In this document: piece after piece, positions 23,884 through 31,680 of the stretch
How positions within the stretch are numbered: position 1 is the first letter of the stretch
How the letters are laid out: every line of letters begins with the position of its first letter
DNA from: Candidatus Bipolaricaulis sp.
Lineage (GTDB): Bacteria > Bipolaricaulota > Bipolaricaulia > UBA7950 > UBA9294
DNA length: 33,706 nt
Assembly: GCA_028713635.1 (NCBI GenBank)
Contig: JAQTNX010000008.1
Coordinates: 1 to 33,706 of the forward strand
Direction of reading: 5' to 3'
The notes under the pieces: model-generated
The model's database searches: none
The model's input: the letters and a program-made list of their open reading frames with translations, nothing else
Told to the model about the DNA's origin: nothing
Program-made: the position numbers and the translations under genes

Positions 23884-24213
23884 TTGCGCACGATCGGTCT
23901 CCTTCTCGTCTCGAACGTCTTCATGACGATCGCGTGGTACGGGCACTTGCGGTTCAAGAGCTCGCCCCTCTGGGTCGCGATCCTGGCCAGCTGGGGCATC
24001 GCGTTCGTCGAGTACTGCTTCCAGGTCCCCGCGAATCGATGGGGGCACGGCGAGTTCTCCGCGGCTCAGCTGAAGACGATTCAGGAGGTCATCACCCTGG
24101 TTGTGTTTGCAGGGTTCTCCGTCGTGTACCTCAAGGAGCCGCTCCGCTGGAACTATCTGGTGGCGTTCGCGCTTCTGGTCGCGGCCGCGTTTTTCATGTT
24201 CAAGAAGTGGTGA
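23884..24213 (+). CDS. DUF486/DMT-like small membrane protein
   Basis: A 109-residue protein with four hydrophobic segments (GLLLVSNVFMTIAWYGHL; LWVAILASWGIAFVEYCF; VITLVVFAGFSVVYL; LVAFALLVAAAFFMF). The motif FVEYCFQVPANRWGHGEFSA is characteristic of DUF486. Length is normal for the family. The function of DUF486 is not known; it is related to the drug/metabolite exporter fold. The start is TTG at 23884 behind GAGGTG. M20 peptidase follows 37 nt downstream. Confidence 0.9.
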   Translation: MRTIGLLLVSNVFMTIAWYGHLRFKSSPLWVAILASWGIAFVEYCFQVPANRWGHGEFSAAQLKTIQEVITLVVFAGFSVVYLKEPLRWNYLVAFALLVAAAFFMFKKW

Positions 24214-24250
24214 CGCCGAGGTCACAGAGGTGCCGCCTGGGAGATGAGCG

Positions 24251-25579
24251 ATGACCGTATCGGACGGAGGAATCGAGCGTCACCCGGTTCTCCTGCTGCA
24301 GCGTCTCATCCGGGTTGACACGAGCAACCCGCCGGGACGCGAAGCAGAGTGCGTGGACGACGTCGAGGCCCTGCTCCAGGCGGCCGACGTCCAGACCGAA
24401 CGCTATGAGAACGAACCGGGGCGGCCGAACCTCGTCGCCCGCCTTCCCGGTCGGGGAGAGGCTCCGGCGCTTCTCTTCTACGGGCACCTCGACGTCGTCC
24501 CGGCTGGGGACGGGTGGACGTACCCTCCGTTCGAAGGGCGGATCGCCGACGGATGCGTGTGGGGGCGGGGAGCTCTTGACATGAAGGGCGGCGTCGCGAT
24601 GATGCTTGCCGCGTTTCTCCGAGCGGCTCGCGAGAGCCCTCCACCTGGAGATGTCATGCTCGCCCTGTTCGCCGACGAGGAATCTGGAGGGACTCACGGG
24701 GCGAAGTACGTCGTTGATCGCCATCCTGAGGTGTTCCGCGGAGTGCGCTACGCGATCGGCGAGTTTGGCGGGTTCCCGCTCCGGATTCGGGGGCGAGCGT
24801 TCTACCCGATCCAAGTTGCGGAGAAGGGACCGGTGACGATCGAGCTGGTCGTCCGCGGGCCGGCCGGGCACGGCGCCCGACCGACGCGAGGCGGCGCAAT
24901 GGCCAAGGCGGGCGACGTCCTGCGCCGTCTTGACGGCCTCCGCACGCCGATTCACATCACAGACGTCACGCGGCGAATGGTCGTGGCCCTCGCGGATCAC
25001 CTCTCGCGTGCGGACGCGCTCTTCGTGCGTCGGCTGCTCCATCCGGCGTCGGTCGATTGGCTCCTTGCGCGCCTCGGACCGACCGGACGCGATCTCGAAC
25101 CCCTCTTCCGGAACACCGTCAATGCGACGCTCATCCGCGGGGGCGACCGCCCGAACGTCGTGCCGAGCGAGATCCACATCGGCCTGGACGGGCGGGTGCT
25201 TCCCGGGTTCTCCCCCGACGACCTCTTGGCCGAGATCGAGCCGGCACTTCGCGGCGACGCCGAGGCGCGCGTCGTGAAGGGCGAGACCGCCCGCACCGGA
25301 GTCGACTTCGGCCTGTTCGGCCTCCTTGCCCGGCTGCTCGAAAGCAGGGAATCAGGCGCCGTGGCGATTCCGTACATCCTGCCGGGGAGCAGCGACGGCC
25401 GCCACCTCGCGCGACTCGGCATCCAGACGTACGGGTACACGCCGATGAACCTCCCTTCCGATGTGCCGTTCTTCGAGACCATCCACGCGGCGGACGAGCG
25501 CATTCCCGTTGCGGCGGTGGGTTTCGGCACGGAGATACTCCACGCGCTGATTCGGGTCGGCGCTGCCGGCGCGACGTAG
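24251..25579 (+). CDS. M20-family metallopeptidase (ArgE/DapE/CPG2-like)
   Basis: A 442-residue zinc-dependent exo-hydrolase of the M20 family. Motifs in order: YGHLDVVPAGDGW (first metal histidine and catalytic Asp), WGRGALDMKGG (bridging Asp), ADEESGG (catalytic Glu pair), then the dimerisation domain with VRGPAGHGARP. A C-terminal His (FETIHAADERIPV) completes the site. It would cleave an acylated amino acid or dipeptide in the cytoplasm; the exact substrate cannot be told. It has no signal peptide. The ATG at 24251 has GGGAGATGAG upstream. Confidence 0.93.
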   Translation: MTVSDGGIERHPVLLLQRLIRVDTSNPPGREAECVDDVEALLQAADVQTERYENEPGRPNLVARLPGRGEAPALLFYGHLDVVPAGDGWTYPPFEGRIADGCVWGRGALDMKGGVAMMLAAFLRAARESPPPGDVMLALFADEESGGTHGAKYVVDRHPEVFRGVRYAIGEFGGFPLRIRGRAFYPIQVAEKGPVTIELVVRGPAGHGARPTRGGAMAKAGDVLRRLDGLRTPIHITDVTRRMVVALADHLSRADALFVRRLLHPASVDWLLARLGPTGRDLEPLFRNTVNATLIRGGDRPNVVPSEIHIGLDGRVLPGFSPDDLLAEIEPALRGDAEARVVKGETARTGVDFGLFGLLARLLESRESGAVAIPYILPGSSDGRHLARLGIQTYGYTPMNLPSDVPFFETIHAADERIPVAAVGFGTEILHALIRVGAAGAT

Positions 25580-25609
25580 CGAGGGCTTCCGCCTGCGCGC
25601 GTCCTCGTC

Positions 25610-25615
25610 TATACT
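25610..25615 (+). promoter_or_regulatory. Possible -10 box upstream of the hydrolase-like gene
   Basis: TATACT with a weak TTCCGC at 17-nt spacing. The predicted leader is about 70 nt. GAGGAGGA precedes the ATG. Confidence 0.35.
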
Positions 25616-25692
25616 GAGCGCGCTCCACTCGAAACCTCATCGGATGCCCATCCATCTCGGGGCCTGTCTGTGATCGAGGAGGACACGAACAT

Positions 25693-27903
25693 ATGAACAG
25701 CCGCCTTTGGAGGTCGCTCTCCGGACTTGCCGTCGTTCTCATCGTCGCGGCCGTCATCCTGTCGATCTGTGCTCTGATTGCGGGGCAGCGGGCCGGGCGC
25801 GAGCTCGCCGCCGTCCGCGGTGAGCTGACCCGCCTGGGGCGGCAGATGGAGGCGAGCCGCGCGGCCGTCGACCCGGCGCTCACCGCGCGGTTCGATGAGT
25901 TGACGCGCCGCCTGAACGAGATCTCCGCCCAGCAGACGAAGGACGTCGACGCGCTCTCCCGACGGCTCGACGCATCTCGTCCCGAGGCGGGTTCGACGGA
26001 GTCCGTTTCCCCGGCGCCGGGCGCCGACGTCGACGCGTTGGCTCGGCGGATCGACGAAGCGTTTGTGCAGCTCGGTGGAGTCAACGCGACGCTCCCCGGC
26101 CTGAGCGACGATGTGCGCGCGTTGTCCGAACGGGTCGGCGAGGTCGAAGCCGCGCTGAGTGGGTTCGAGCGTCCGTCGTCGTCGCCGCGTGAGGCGGACG
26201 CCATCGGCGATGCGATCCGCTCCGCGACCGGAGAGACGATCCAGACGGGAAGCTTCGTCATTCTGAAATCGGGAACTCCGATCGGACGGGAATTCTTCGA
26301 GCTCTATCGCTCGGCCGACGGGTTCGCTCTTCGCTGTGCAGGAACAGGCCGGCGCCTTTCGGGGGCCACGTCGTTCACGGCGGCGCTCCTGACCGACGAG
26401 TCGTTCCGCGCCACGGCGTACGCCCTGCGCGGGTCGACGCGCGCAGGCCTCCTCGACATCCTCGTCGACGTCAGCGCGGACGGAGTCGAGGTATCGTCAG
26501 GAGTTCCGGGCGGCGTCCAAGTCAAAGTCCTCCCGCCAGGGAGCGTCGTGGTCCTGGACGAGGACATCTTCGCCCTCTTCGAGCTTCTCGAGAACGCACG
26601 GCAGCGGCTTGGCGGGCTCGAGGGGCTGTCTGTCCTCGTACCCCAGCAGGGAGTGGAGGCCTCGTTCACCCTCAGCGCCCCGGAGACCGTGACGTTGGCC
26701 GCCCCCGCCGAGCGCCTGGCCGGCGAGCGGCGCACGGCGACGATCGGAGAGGAGTGGGAGGCCGCGTACTATGTCGTGGACGGCCGCGTCGTCGGGGTCG
26801 AGGTCCCCGGCGAGGAGCTGTTCGCATATCGCAGCGACCGGTTCCCGAGCGGGTTCCTGGTCGAGAGCCGATCCATCGAGGCGCTGGCCCTCCCCATGGG
26901 GATCATCGAGAACAGGCTGCCGATCACGAGCAACGGCGTGAAGCTCGATGGGACGCTGACCTACCCCGCTGCCGGGGGAGAGACTCTGCCCATCGTTCTC
27001 CTCCTCCCCGATCTCGGTCCGTTCGATCGCGACGGAGATCGTCCGGGGCTGCAGACGGGACTCCTGAAGGAGATTGCTCGGGGTCTGGCCCAGGCGGGGA
27101 TCGCCTCCTATCGCCTCGACGCCCGGGGGATTGGCAAGAGCGAGGGCGTCTACGAGGACCTCTCGCTCAACGACCTTCTTACCGACGCGCGAGTTGCAGC
27201 CCTTGTGCTTCGCGGCGTGAAGCCCGCTGCCCAGAGCAAGATCTACGCGTTCGGCGTGGGCGTCGGCGGCACAATCGCTTCGCTCCTTGCGTCACAGGGG
27301 ACGGTCGCCGGCGTGATCACGTTCGGGGCGCCCGCCTACGCCCCCGACACGATGGCCCTCGACGAGTCCGCCCGTCGCGCGGCGGCCGACGGCGCTTCCG
27401 CGGAGGAGATCGAGCGGCTGCTGGCGAACGAACGGGACTTCTACCAATTCCTCAAGCAGTTGCAGGGCACGTGGGACGGCGTCTCGTACGAGGCGGTTCG
27501 GACGGCACTCCCATGGATGAGCGAAGAGGAGTTCGCGCGACGCCGGGAGTCGATGGCCCCCGTCCTTGTTCGGGATCTCATGGCCATCGACCCCGTTGCC
27601 GTGGCGGGCAGGGTCACGACCCGAATGCTGATTCTCCAAGGCGACAAGGACTTCCAGGTTCCGGTCGAACAGGCCGGTCGTCTCGCCCGTGCCGCGAGCG
27701 ACAACGGCAATGTCAACGTCGAGCTGGGAATCCTCCTCGATGTCAACCACGTCGGACGACCGCACAGCGAGTCTGCAGCGTCCGAGAACCGGCACCTGGA
27801 GCGTCACATCGACATCCAGGTCGTCGGCTCGATTGCCGAATGGCTGAGCGGGGATGTCGAACTGCGGCCCGGAGGCACCGGAAGCCCGGCGTCGGCCAGC
27901 TGA
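25693..27903 (+). CDS. Membrane-anchored coiled-coil protein with degenerate alpha/beta-hydrolase domain
   Basis: A 736-residue protein. An uncleaved transmembrane helix (about 11-30) is followed by a long Arg/Glu/Leu-rich coiled-coil region to about 160, a beta-rich middle part (180-410) and a C-terminal hydrolase domain of the dienelactone-hydrolase/S9 type (about 420-730). The acid (LQGDKDFQVP, D653) and histidine (DVNHVGRP, H686) are present. The nucleophile elbow reads FGVGVGG, so Gly523 stands where Ser is expected. The domain is probably non-catalytic, or this is a sequencing change (one base, GGC for AGC). Its bulk should lie outside the inner membrane. Confidence 0.8.
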   Translation: MNSRLWRSLSGLAVVLIVAAVILSICALIAGQRAGRELAAVRGELTRLGRQMEASRAAVDPALTARFDELTRRLNEISAQQTKDVDALSRRLDASRPEAGSTESVSPAPGADVDALARRIDEAFVQLGGVNATLPGLSDDVRALSERVGEVEAALSGFERPSSSPREADAIGDAIRSATGETIQTGSFVILKSGTPIGREFFELYRSADGFALRCAGTGRRLSGATSFTAALLTDESFRATAYALRGSTRAGLLDILVDVSADGVEVSSGVPGGVQVKVLPPGSVVVLDEDIFALFELLENARQRLGGLEGLSVLVPQQGVEASFTLSAPETVTLAAPAERLAGERRTATIGEEWEAAYYVVDGRVVGVEVPGEELFAYRSDRFPSGFLVESRSIEALALPMGIIENRLPITSNGVKLDGTLTYPAAGGETLPIVLLLPDLGPFDRDGDRPGLQTGLLKEIARGLAQAGIASYRLDARGIGKSEGVYEDLSLNDLLTDARVAALVLRGVKPAAQSKIYAFGVGVGGTIASLLASQGTVAGVITFGAPAYAPDTMALDESARRAAADGASAEEIERLLANERDFYQFLKQLQGTWDGVSYEAVRTALPWMSEEEFARRRESMAPVLVRDLMAIDPVAVAGRVTTRMLILQGDKDFQVPVEQAGRLARAASDNGNVNVELGILLDVNHVGRPHSESAASENRHLERHIDIQVVGSIAEWLSGDVELRPGGTGSPASAS

Positions 27904-27916
27904 CGGACAGCGGACA

Positions 27917-27946
27917 TTGTCCCTCGGAGAGCGGATTCGCTATGCT
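27917..27946 (+). promoter_or_regulatory. Promoter giving a probable leaderless GNAT mRNA
   Basis: TTGTCC (27917-27922), an 18-nt spacer, TATGCT (27941-27946), then CGACTCACC and the ATG. Confidence 0.55.
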
Positions 27947-27955
27947 CGACTCACC

Positions 27956-28411
27956 ATGCTGACGTATCGGAAGGCGACGGCGAAGGAGCGTGATGCCTTC
28001 CTCGTGCTCTTGCGAGAGAAGACCGGCGGCTATCTCGAGCCCACCCTGCGCGTCATGGGGATGACGTGGGACGAGTTCGCGGACATGGTCCGAACCGTCG
28101 GCGAGGTGCGGGCGATCCTGCGGACACGGACGGTGGTCGGGTTCGCGTGGATCGAACGCCGTGACCGTACGCTTCACGTCCACGGCGTCGCCCTCGAACC
28201 GCCGTTCCGCGGACAAGGGATCGGCACAGCGGTCTTCCGAGACCTCGAGGAGGAGTTTCGTGCTTCGGTGGACGGCATCGAGCTTGGAGTTCACGACTCG
28301 AATCCCAGGGCCCGCGCCCTCTACGAACGCCTGGGGTTCCACGTCGAGACGGCTCTGCCCGACGTCGGGTTCAGCGTCTTGCGCAAGCCGATCAGCGCGC
28401 CTCGCGCGTAG
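27956..28411 (+). CDS. GNAT acetyltransferase
   Basis: A 151-residue GNAT protein. The core is LHVHGVALEPPFRGQGIGTAVF with the acetyl-CoA loop R-G-Q-G-I-G, followed by LGVHDSNPRARALYERLGF, the standard last strand and helix. The substrate is unknown. The ATG at 27956 is chosen because the promoter -10 ends 9 nt before it. It has no Shine-Dalgarno sequence. The track's start at 27854 lies inside the previous gene. Confidence 0.88.
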   Translation: MLTYRKATAKERDAFLVLLREKTGGYLEPTLRVMGMTWDEFADMVRTVGEVRAILRTRTVVGFAWIERRDRTLHVHGVALEPPFRGQGIGTAVFRDLEEEFRASVDGIELGVHDSNPRARALYERLGFHVETALPDVGFSVLRKPISAPRA

Positions 28412-28431
28412 CTCGTCAGCGAGGTGAGACC

Positions 28432-29262
28432 ATGTCCGTCGAGTACCGCCCGCTCTGTGAGGCCAGGCTCTCGGACCTTGTCTGCTGTCCCGGCGGCCTC
28501 GAGCTTGCCGGCAAGTCGTTCGCGGGCCGCCTCGGACTTGTCGCCGACTGGCATCGGGATCGGCTGCGGGAAGGAATGCGAGGCTTCGTCGCGTACGCGG
28601 AGGGCGTGCCGCGCGGCTTCGTCGAGTACGCGCCGGCGGACGTTGCCCCGTTCCCGATCGAGGCGCCGGGAGCCTGTGTGCTTCTCTGTTTCCACTGGGC
28701 GGGGACCCAGCCCGAGGACCCCCAGCACCTCGCCGAAGAGCGGCGGATGATCGAGGCGGCGACGGCCGACGCGCGCCCTGCGTTCGCCGGGATGGCGGCA
28801 CTCGGCTGGAGTCATCCAACGCACTACCCGATCGCCCTGCTTCTCGGACTTGGGTTCCGCGAGATCGTTCGCGACGAGCCGATCGCCCTTCTCTGGCTTC
28901 CGTTCCAGGCAGGATCGGCGACGCCGACCCTCGCTCGCCCCACGTTCCGCGCACGGGACCTCGGTGCGCATGGAGTCCTTGCCATCGATCAGGCCTGGAG
29001 CGCTCGCTGTCCGTACAGCATCCACTTCGCCGAGCGGATGAGAGACGTTGTCAGCACACACCCCGACCGTGAGTCGATCGACCTTCGACAAGTCCGCATC
29101 GACACCCGCGATGAGGCATTCCGCCTCGCGGCGTCGCCTTGGGATTGGGGCTGGACGTACCTGAACGCCGAAGAGATCAGCCTCTTCCAGTACGGTGGAG
29201 ACACGCTCCGCGAGGAGATCGCCCGCCGCGTCGCGTCACTCGGGGATGCTCGAGCGGCGTGA
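28432..29262 (+). CDS. GNAT-like protein with C-terminal thioredoxin-like (YoaP-type) domain
   Basis: A 276-residue protein. The N-terminal part (GFVAYAEGVPRGFVEYAPA, then the long helix and IALLLGLGFREIVRDEP) looks like a divergent GNAT fold without a clear Q/R-x-x-G-x-G loop. The C-terminal 90 residues begin at a CPYSIHFAERM segment and include VRIDTRDEAFRLAASPWDWG. This resembles the YoaP-type thioredoxin-like domain, with a single Cys rather than CxxC. The ATG at 28432 has GAGGTGAG upstream. It lies 20 nt after the GNAT gene and its end overlaps the convergent gene by 27 nt. Confidence 0.65.
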   Translation: MSVEYRPLCEARLSDLVCCPGGLELAGKSFAGRLGLVADWHRDRLREGMRGFVAYAEGVPRGFVEYAPADVAPFPIEAPGACVLLCFHWAGTQPEDPQHLAEERRMIEAATADARPAFAGMAALGWSHPTHYPIALLLGLGFREIVRDEPIALLWLPFQAGSATPTLARPTFRARDLGAHGVLAIDQAWSARCPYSIHFAERMRDVVSTHPDRESIDLRQVRIDTRDEAFRLAASPWDWGWTYLNAEEISLFQYGGDTLREEIARRVASLGDARAA

Positions 29263-29862
29263 TCGCCGAGCCGGAGGCTCGATGACGTACCGTACGATGG
29301 CTCGCGACGCCGACGGACGGGCGGCAACCTGAAATCCTGCGGCGAGGAACGTCGACAGAAGGCCGGTGTAGGCGTAGGCCGCCGGATACTCGCCGCTCGT
29401 TGGGGCGATCGGGTACGCCTCGACGATGCGACCTCCTCGGTCGCGCACGAAGGCGACGACAGCGTCGAGCAGGTGCGCCGTGATGCCCTGCCTCCGATGG
29501 CGCCGGGCGACGAAGAAGCACGTGATCGACCACACCGGTTGTTCGTCGACCGGCTTCAGCGTCCGGGAACGGGCAAGGCGCGCGTACCGCTCGCGGGGAG
29601 CCACCGCGCACCAGCCGACCGGCTCGTCGCCGACGTAGGCGAGAAGCCCCGGCACGTCGCCGGACGCCACGATCGCCTTGAACGCCTCGCGATTCCTCTC
29701 ACCCTTTCGAGCCGTGAACTCCGCCGCGGTCTCGCGCCACCACATGCACCAGCACCCGGCCTGAGCGCCGTGCGGTCCAAACAACGCCTCGAACTCGGGC
29801 CAGCGGGCAAGGGTCAAGGGCACGCAACGGACGGACAGGCTCTTCGATTCCTTTGCGCTCAT
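29236..29862 (-). CDS. GNAT acetyltransferase with WCMWWR motif
   Basis: A 208-residue GNAT protein of a widespread uncharacterised group. It has GCWCMWWRETAAEF near the N-terminus, GLLAYVGDEPVGWCAVAPRE, PVWSITCFFVARRHRRQGIT with the acetyl-CoA loop, and YPIAPTSGEYPAAYAYTG. All blocks match the family. The function is unknown. The ATG at 29862 lacks a Shine-Dalgarno sequence. TAGACT ends 9 nt upstream, with TTGGCC 17 nt further upstream inside the 15-nt repeat. Confidence 0.9.
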   Translation of the reverse strand: MSAKESKSLSVRCVPLTLARWPEFEALFGPHGAQAGCWCMWWRETAAEFTARKGERNREAFKAIVASGDVPGLLAYVGDEPVGWCAVAPRERYARLARSRTLKPVDEQPVWSITCFFVARRHRRQGITAHLLDAVVAFVRDRGGRIVEAYPIAPTSGEYPAAYAYTGLLSTFLAAGFQVAARPSASRAIVRYVIEPPARRSRRSSIPE

Positions 29863-29871
29863 GGACGAGAG

Positions 29872-29900
29872 AGTCTAGTGCCCGTACCGAGACCGGCCAA
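29872..29900 (-). promoter_or_regulatory. Possible promoter for the minus-strand GNAT gene
   Basis: Minus strand TTGGCC (29900-29895), a 17-nt spacer, TAGACT (29877-29872), then 9 nt to the ATG. Confidence 0.4.
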
Positions 29901-29935
29901 GCCGGGGCCGGCCAAGCCGAGACCGGCCAAGCCGG
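29889..29935. repeat. 15-nt tandem repeat, three copies
   Basis: GGCCAAGCCG recurs at 29895, 29910 and 29925 with period 15. It lies between two minus-strand genes. Confidence 0.85.
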
Positions 29936-29959
29936 GAGCTGGCATCGACGGCGCGCCTG

Positions 29960-30940
29960 CTAGGTTCCCGTCGGGTGGACGATATTCGACAGGCTCCGGC
30001 GCAGACCGCCCGTGATCCGCTCCGAGGCTTCGGCCTTGGAGCGGCGATCCTGACGAAGGGCGTCGAGGCTCGTCGCGGCATCCTCCAGCGCGCGGAGGGC
30101 GCCGTACGCGCGAAACGCGGCTTCCGGAGCGAAGGGCAGAGGACGGACGGAGCGGTAGCCGTCGAGGAGCGCCTCCTGGAGTTCGGTGGCGGTCCTGCGC
30201 TCACCGAGCTCGGCCCATAGAGGAGAGAGATCCTCGAGATCGGTGCCGGCGCGGCATCGGCCGAAGCCGACAATCCCGGCGACTCTTTCCTTCAGACGGA
30301 GCTTCCGCAGTCGAAGGTCGCCGTGGATCGGCCTGGCGTCGGTGGATTCCGGCGTGTGGTCGGCGATCAACGCCGCGGCATCGGTGAGGAGAAGAGGATC
30401 GCCCGGCAGGGTGAAGACGGAGCGAAGCGAGTCGCACGCAGCGAAGGCCCGACCCGCGGCGTCCCCTTGCGACGGCGCAATCTCCTCGGGCCAGCGGAAT
30501 CCCTCCGCGTGCCGATGAAGTGCAGCCACGACTGACCCCATGGCCGAGACCTCATCCGGTGTCAGTTCCGCCTCGCGCCGCTCGCCTTCGATCCAACGAA
30601 TCACGGAGCAAGAGCGGGTTCCAGGGACGCCCTCCATCGACACGCTCGAGAAGAGGTCCCCGCGGAGCGTCAAGAGCGGCTCCGGCACGGAAAGCGAGGT
30701 ATCCCGCCCCAGGGCGGCGAGCCACAAGAGTTCGCGGCGGAGCATCCCGAGATCGCGCCCCGGATCGCCGATTCGCACCGCGAAGATTCCGCCACCAAGC
30801 GCGGCGCGAAAGACAATGTGGCTCCCTTGCCCGATGTAGGTGAGGTCCGGGGCGAGTCCGTAGGCAAGAAGCGCTTTCTTTGCCAGCGCCTTGTAGCGAT
30901 CGACCCGCTCTTCCTCGGACAGGATTTCGAAACGCCTCAT
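29960..30940 (-). CDS. Aminoglycoside phosphotransferase-like protein with degenerate active site
   Basis: A 326-residue protein of the APH/choline-kinase fold. The order is right: nucleotide-loop strand IVFRAALGGGIFAVRIGDP, hinge VIRWIEGE, Brenner motif IHGDL (H206-D208), then LRLRKLRL and IVGFGRCRAGTDLEDL. In an active APH the sequence after HGDL carries Asn (HGDLHPGN) and the next strand carries IIDFG. Here K213 replaces the Asn and G225 replaces the Asp, so both metal ligands are missing. R56 stands where Lys is usual. It is probably a pseudokinase. The start is the ATG at 30940; GTG at 30973 is possible. Confidence 0.75.
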   Translation of the reverse strand: MRRFEILSEEERVDRYKALAKKALLAYGLAPDLTYIGQGSHIVFRAALGGGIFAVRIGDPGRDLGMLRRELLWLAALGRDTSLSVPEPLLTLRGDLFSSVSMEGVPGTRSCSVIRWIEGERREAELTPDEVSAMGSVVAALHRHAEGFRWPEEIAPSQGDAAGRAFAACDSLRSVFTLPGDPLLLTDAAALIADHTPESTDARPIHGDLRLRKLRLKERVAGIVGFGRCRAGTDLEDLSPLWAELGERRTATELQEALLDGYRSVRPLPFAPEAAFRAYGALRALEDAATSLDALRQDRRSKAEASERITGGLRRSLSNIVHPTGT

Positions 30941-30955
30941 GGGGAGAGTTTCCCC
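30941..30955 (-). promoter_or_regulatory. Hairpin covering the ribosome-binding site of the APH-like gene
   Basis: Minus strand GGGGA-AACTC-TCCCC directly abuts the ATG at 30940. The purine arm is the only SD-like sequence and is paired. Confidence 0.4.
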
Positions 30956-31014
30956 TGCCACGGTTGCGGCCACAACCGCGAGTCTCGGCGCCTCTCGGTG
31001 AGCTACGATGAGGC

Positions 31015-31680
31015 ATGGACAAGCGAGAGAACCCCCGATCGATTGATCTCGAGCGCTGGCCGCGGCGCGAGGCGTTCGAGCTGTTCCGCGGGTTCGGGTT
31101 TCCGTACTTCAATCTGACCGCTGACGTCGACGTCGGCCCGCTCCGAGAAGCGGTTCGTGCCTGTGGTGCATCGTTCACCGTGGCGCTCGTCCACGTGCTC
31201 GCGCGCGCGGCCAACGAGGTCCCCGAGCTCCGCCAGCGGATCCGCGGAGAAGACGTCGTTGAGCACACTACGGTGCATCCCTCCATCACCGTGCTTGCCG
31301 ACGACGAGGCGTTCCGCTTCGTGACGCTGAGGTACGAGGATGCCTTCGATCGTTTCGCGGCCGACGCGAAGCAGCGCATCGAGCGTGCGCGTCTTGCCGA
31401 GTCGCTCTGGTCGGAGCCCGATCGGGACGACCTCCTGTTCATGACGGCGATCCCGTGGGTTGCGTTCACGGGGATGATCCACCCGGTTCCGCTCGATTCG
31501 CCGGACTCCGTGCCGCGGATCGCGTGGGGCAAGTACCGCGACGTCGGCGGTCGACTTGCGATGCCCCTCAATGTGCAGGCCCACCACGCGCTGGTTGACG
31601 GAGTTCATGTCGGACGCTTCTTCGGCTGCGTGGAACGGCTGCTTGCCTCGCCGGACAGGACGCTCGGGGCAGCGGCCTAG
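31015..31680 (+). CDS. Chloramphenicol acetyltransferase-like protein
   Basis: A 221-residue type A CAT-fold acyltransferase. The catalytic HHALVDGVHVG (HHxxxDG) is intact, and the body (FPYFNLTADVDVG, SFTVALVHVLARAANEVPELRQRI, FMTAIPWVAFTGMIHP) follows CAT in order. Length equals classical CAT. The family also includes housekeeping acyltransferases, so resistance is not shown. A -10-like TACGAT lies five bases before the ATG at 31015. Its TAG shares CTAG with the stop of rimO on the other strand. Confidence 0.88.
   Translation: MDKRENPRSIDLERWPRREAFELFRGFGFPYFNLTADVDVGPLREAVRACGASFTVALVHVLARAANEVPELRQRIRGEDVVEHTTVHPSITVLADDEAFRFVTLRYEDAFDRFAADAKQRIERARLAESLWSEPDRDDLLFMTAIPWVAFTGMIHPVPLDSPDSVPRIAWGKYRDVGGRLAMPLNVQAHHALVDGVHVGRFFGCVERLLASPDRTLGAAA

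Noticed and set aside
31015-31680. Antibiotic resistance gene (chloramphenicol)
   Set aside because: Only family-level resemblance to CAT; the fold is shared by non-resistance acyltransferases, so resistance is not claimed.
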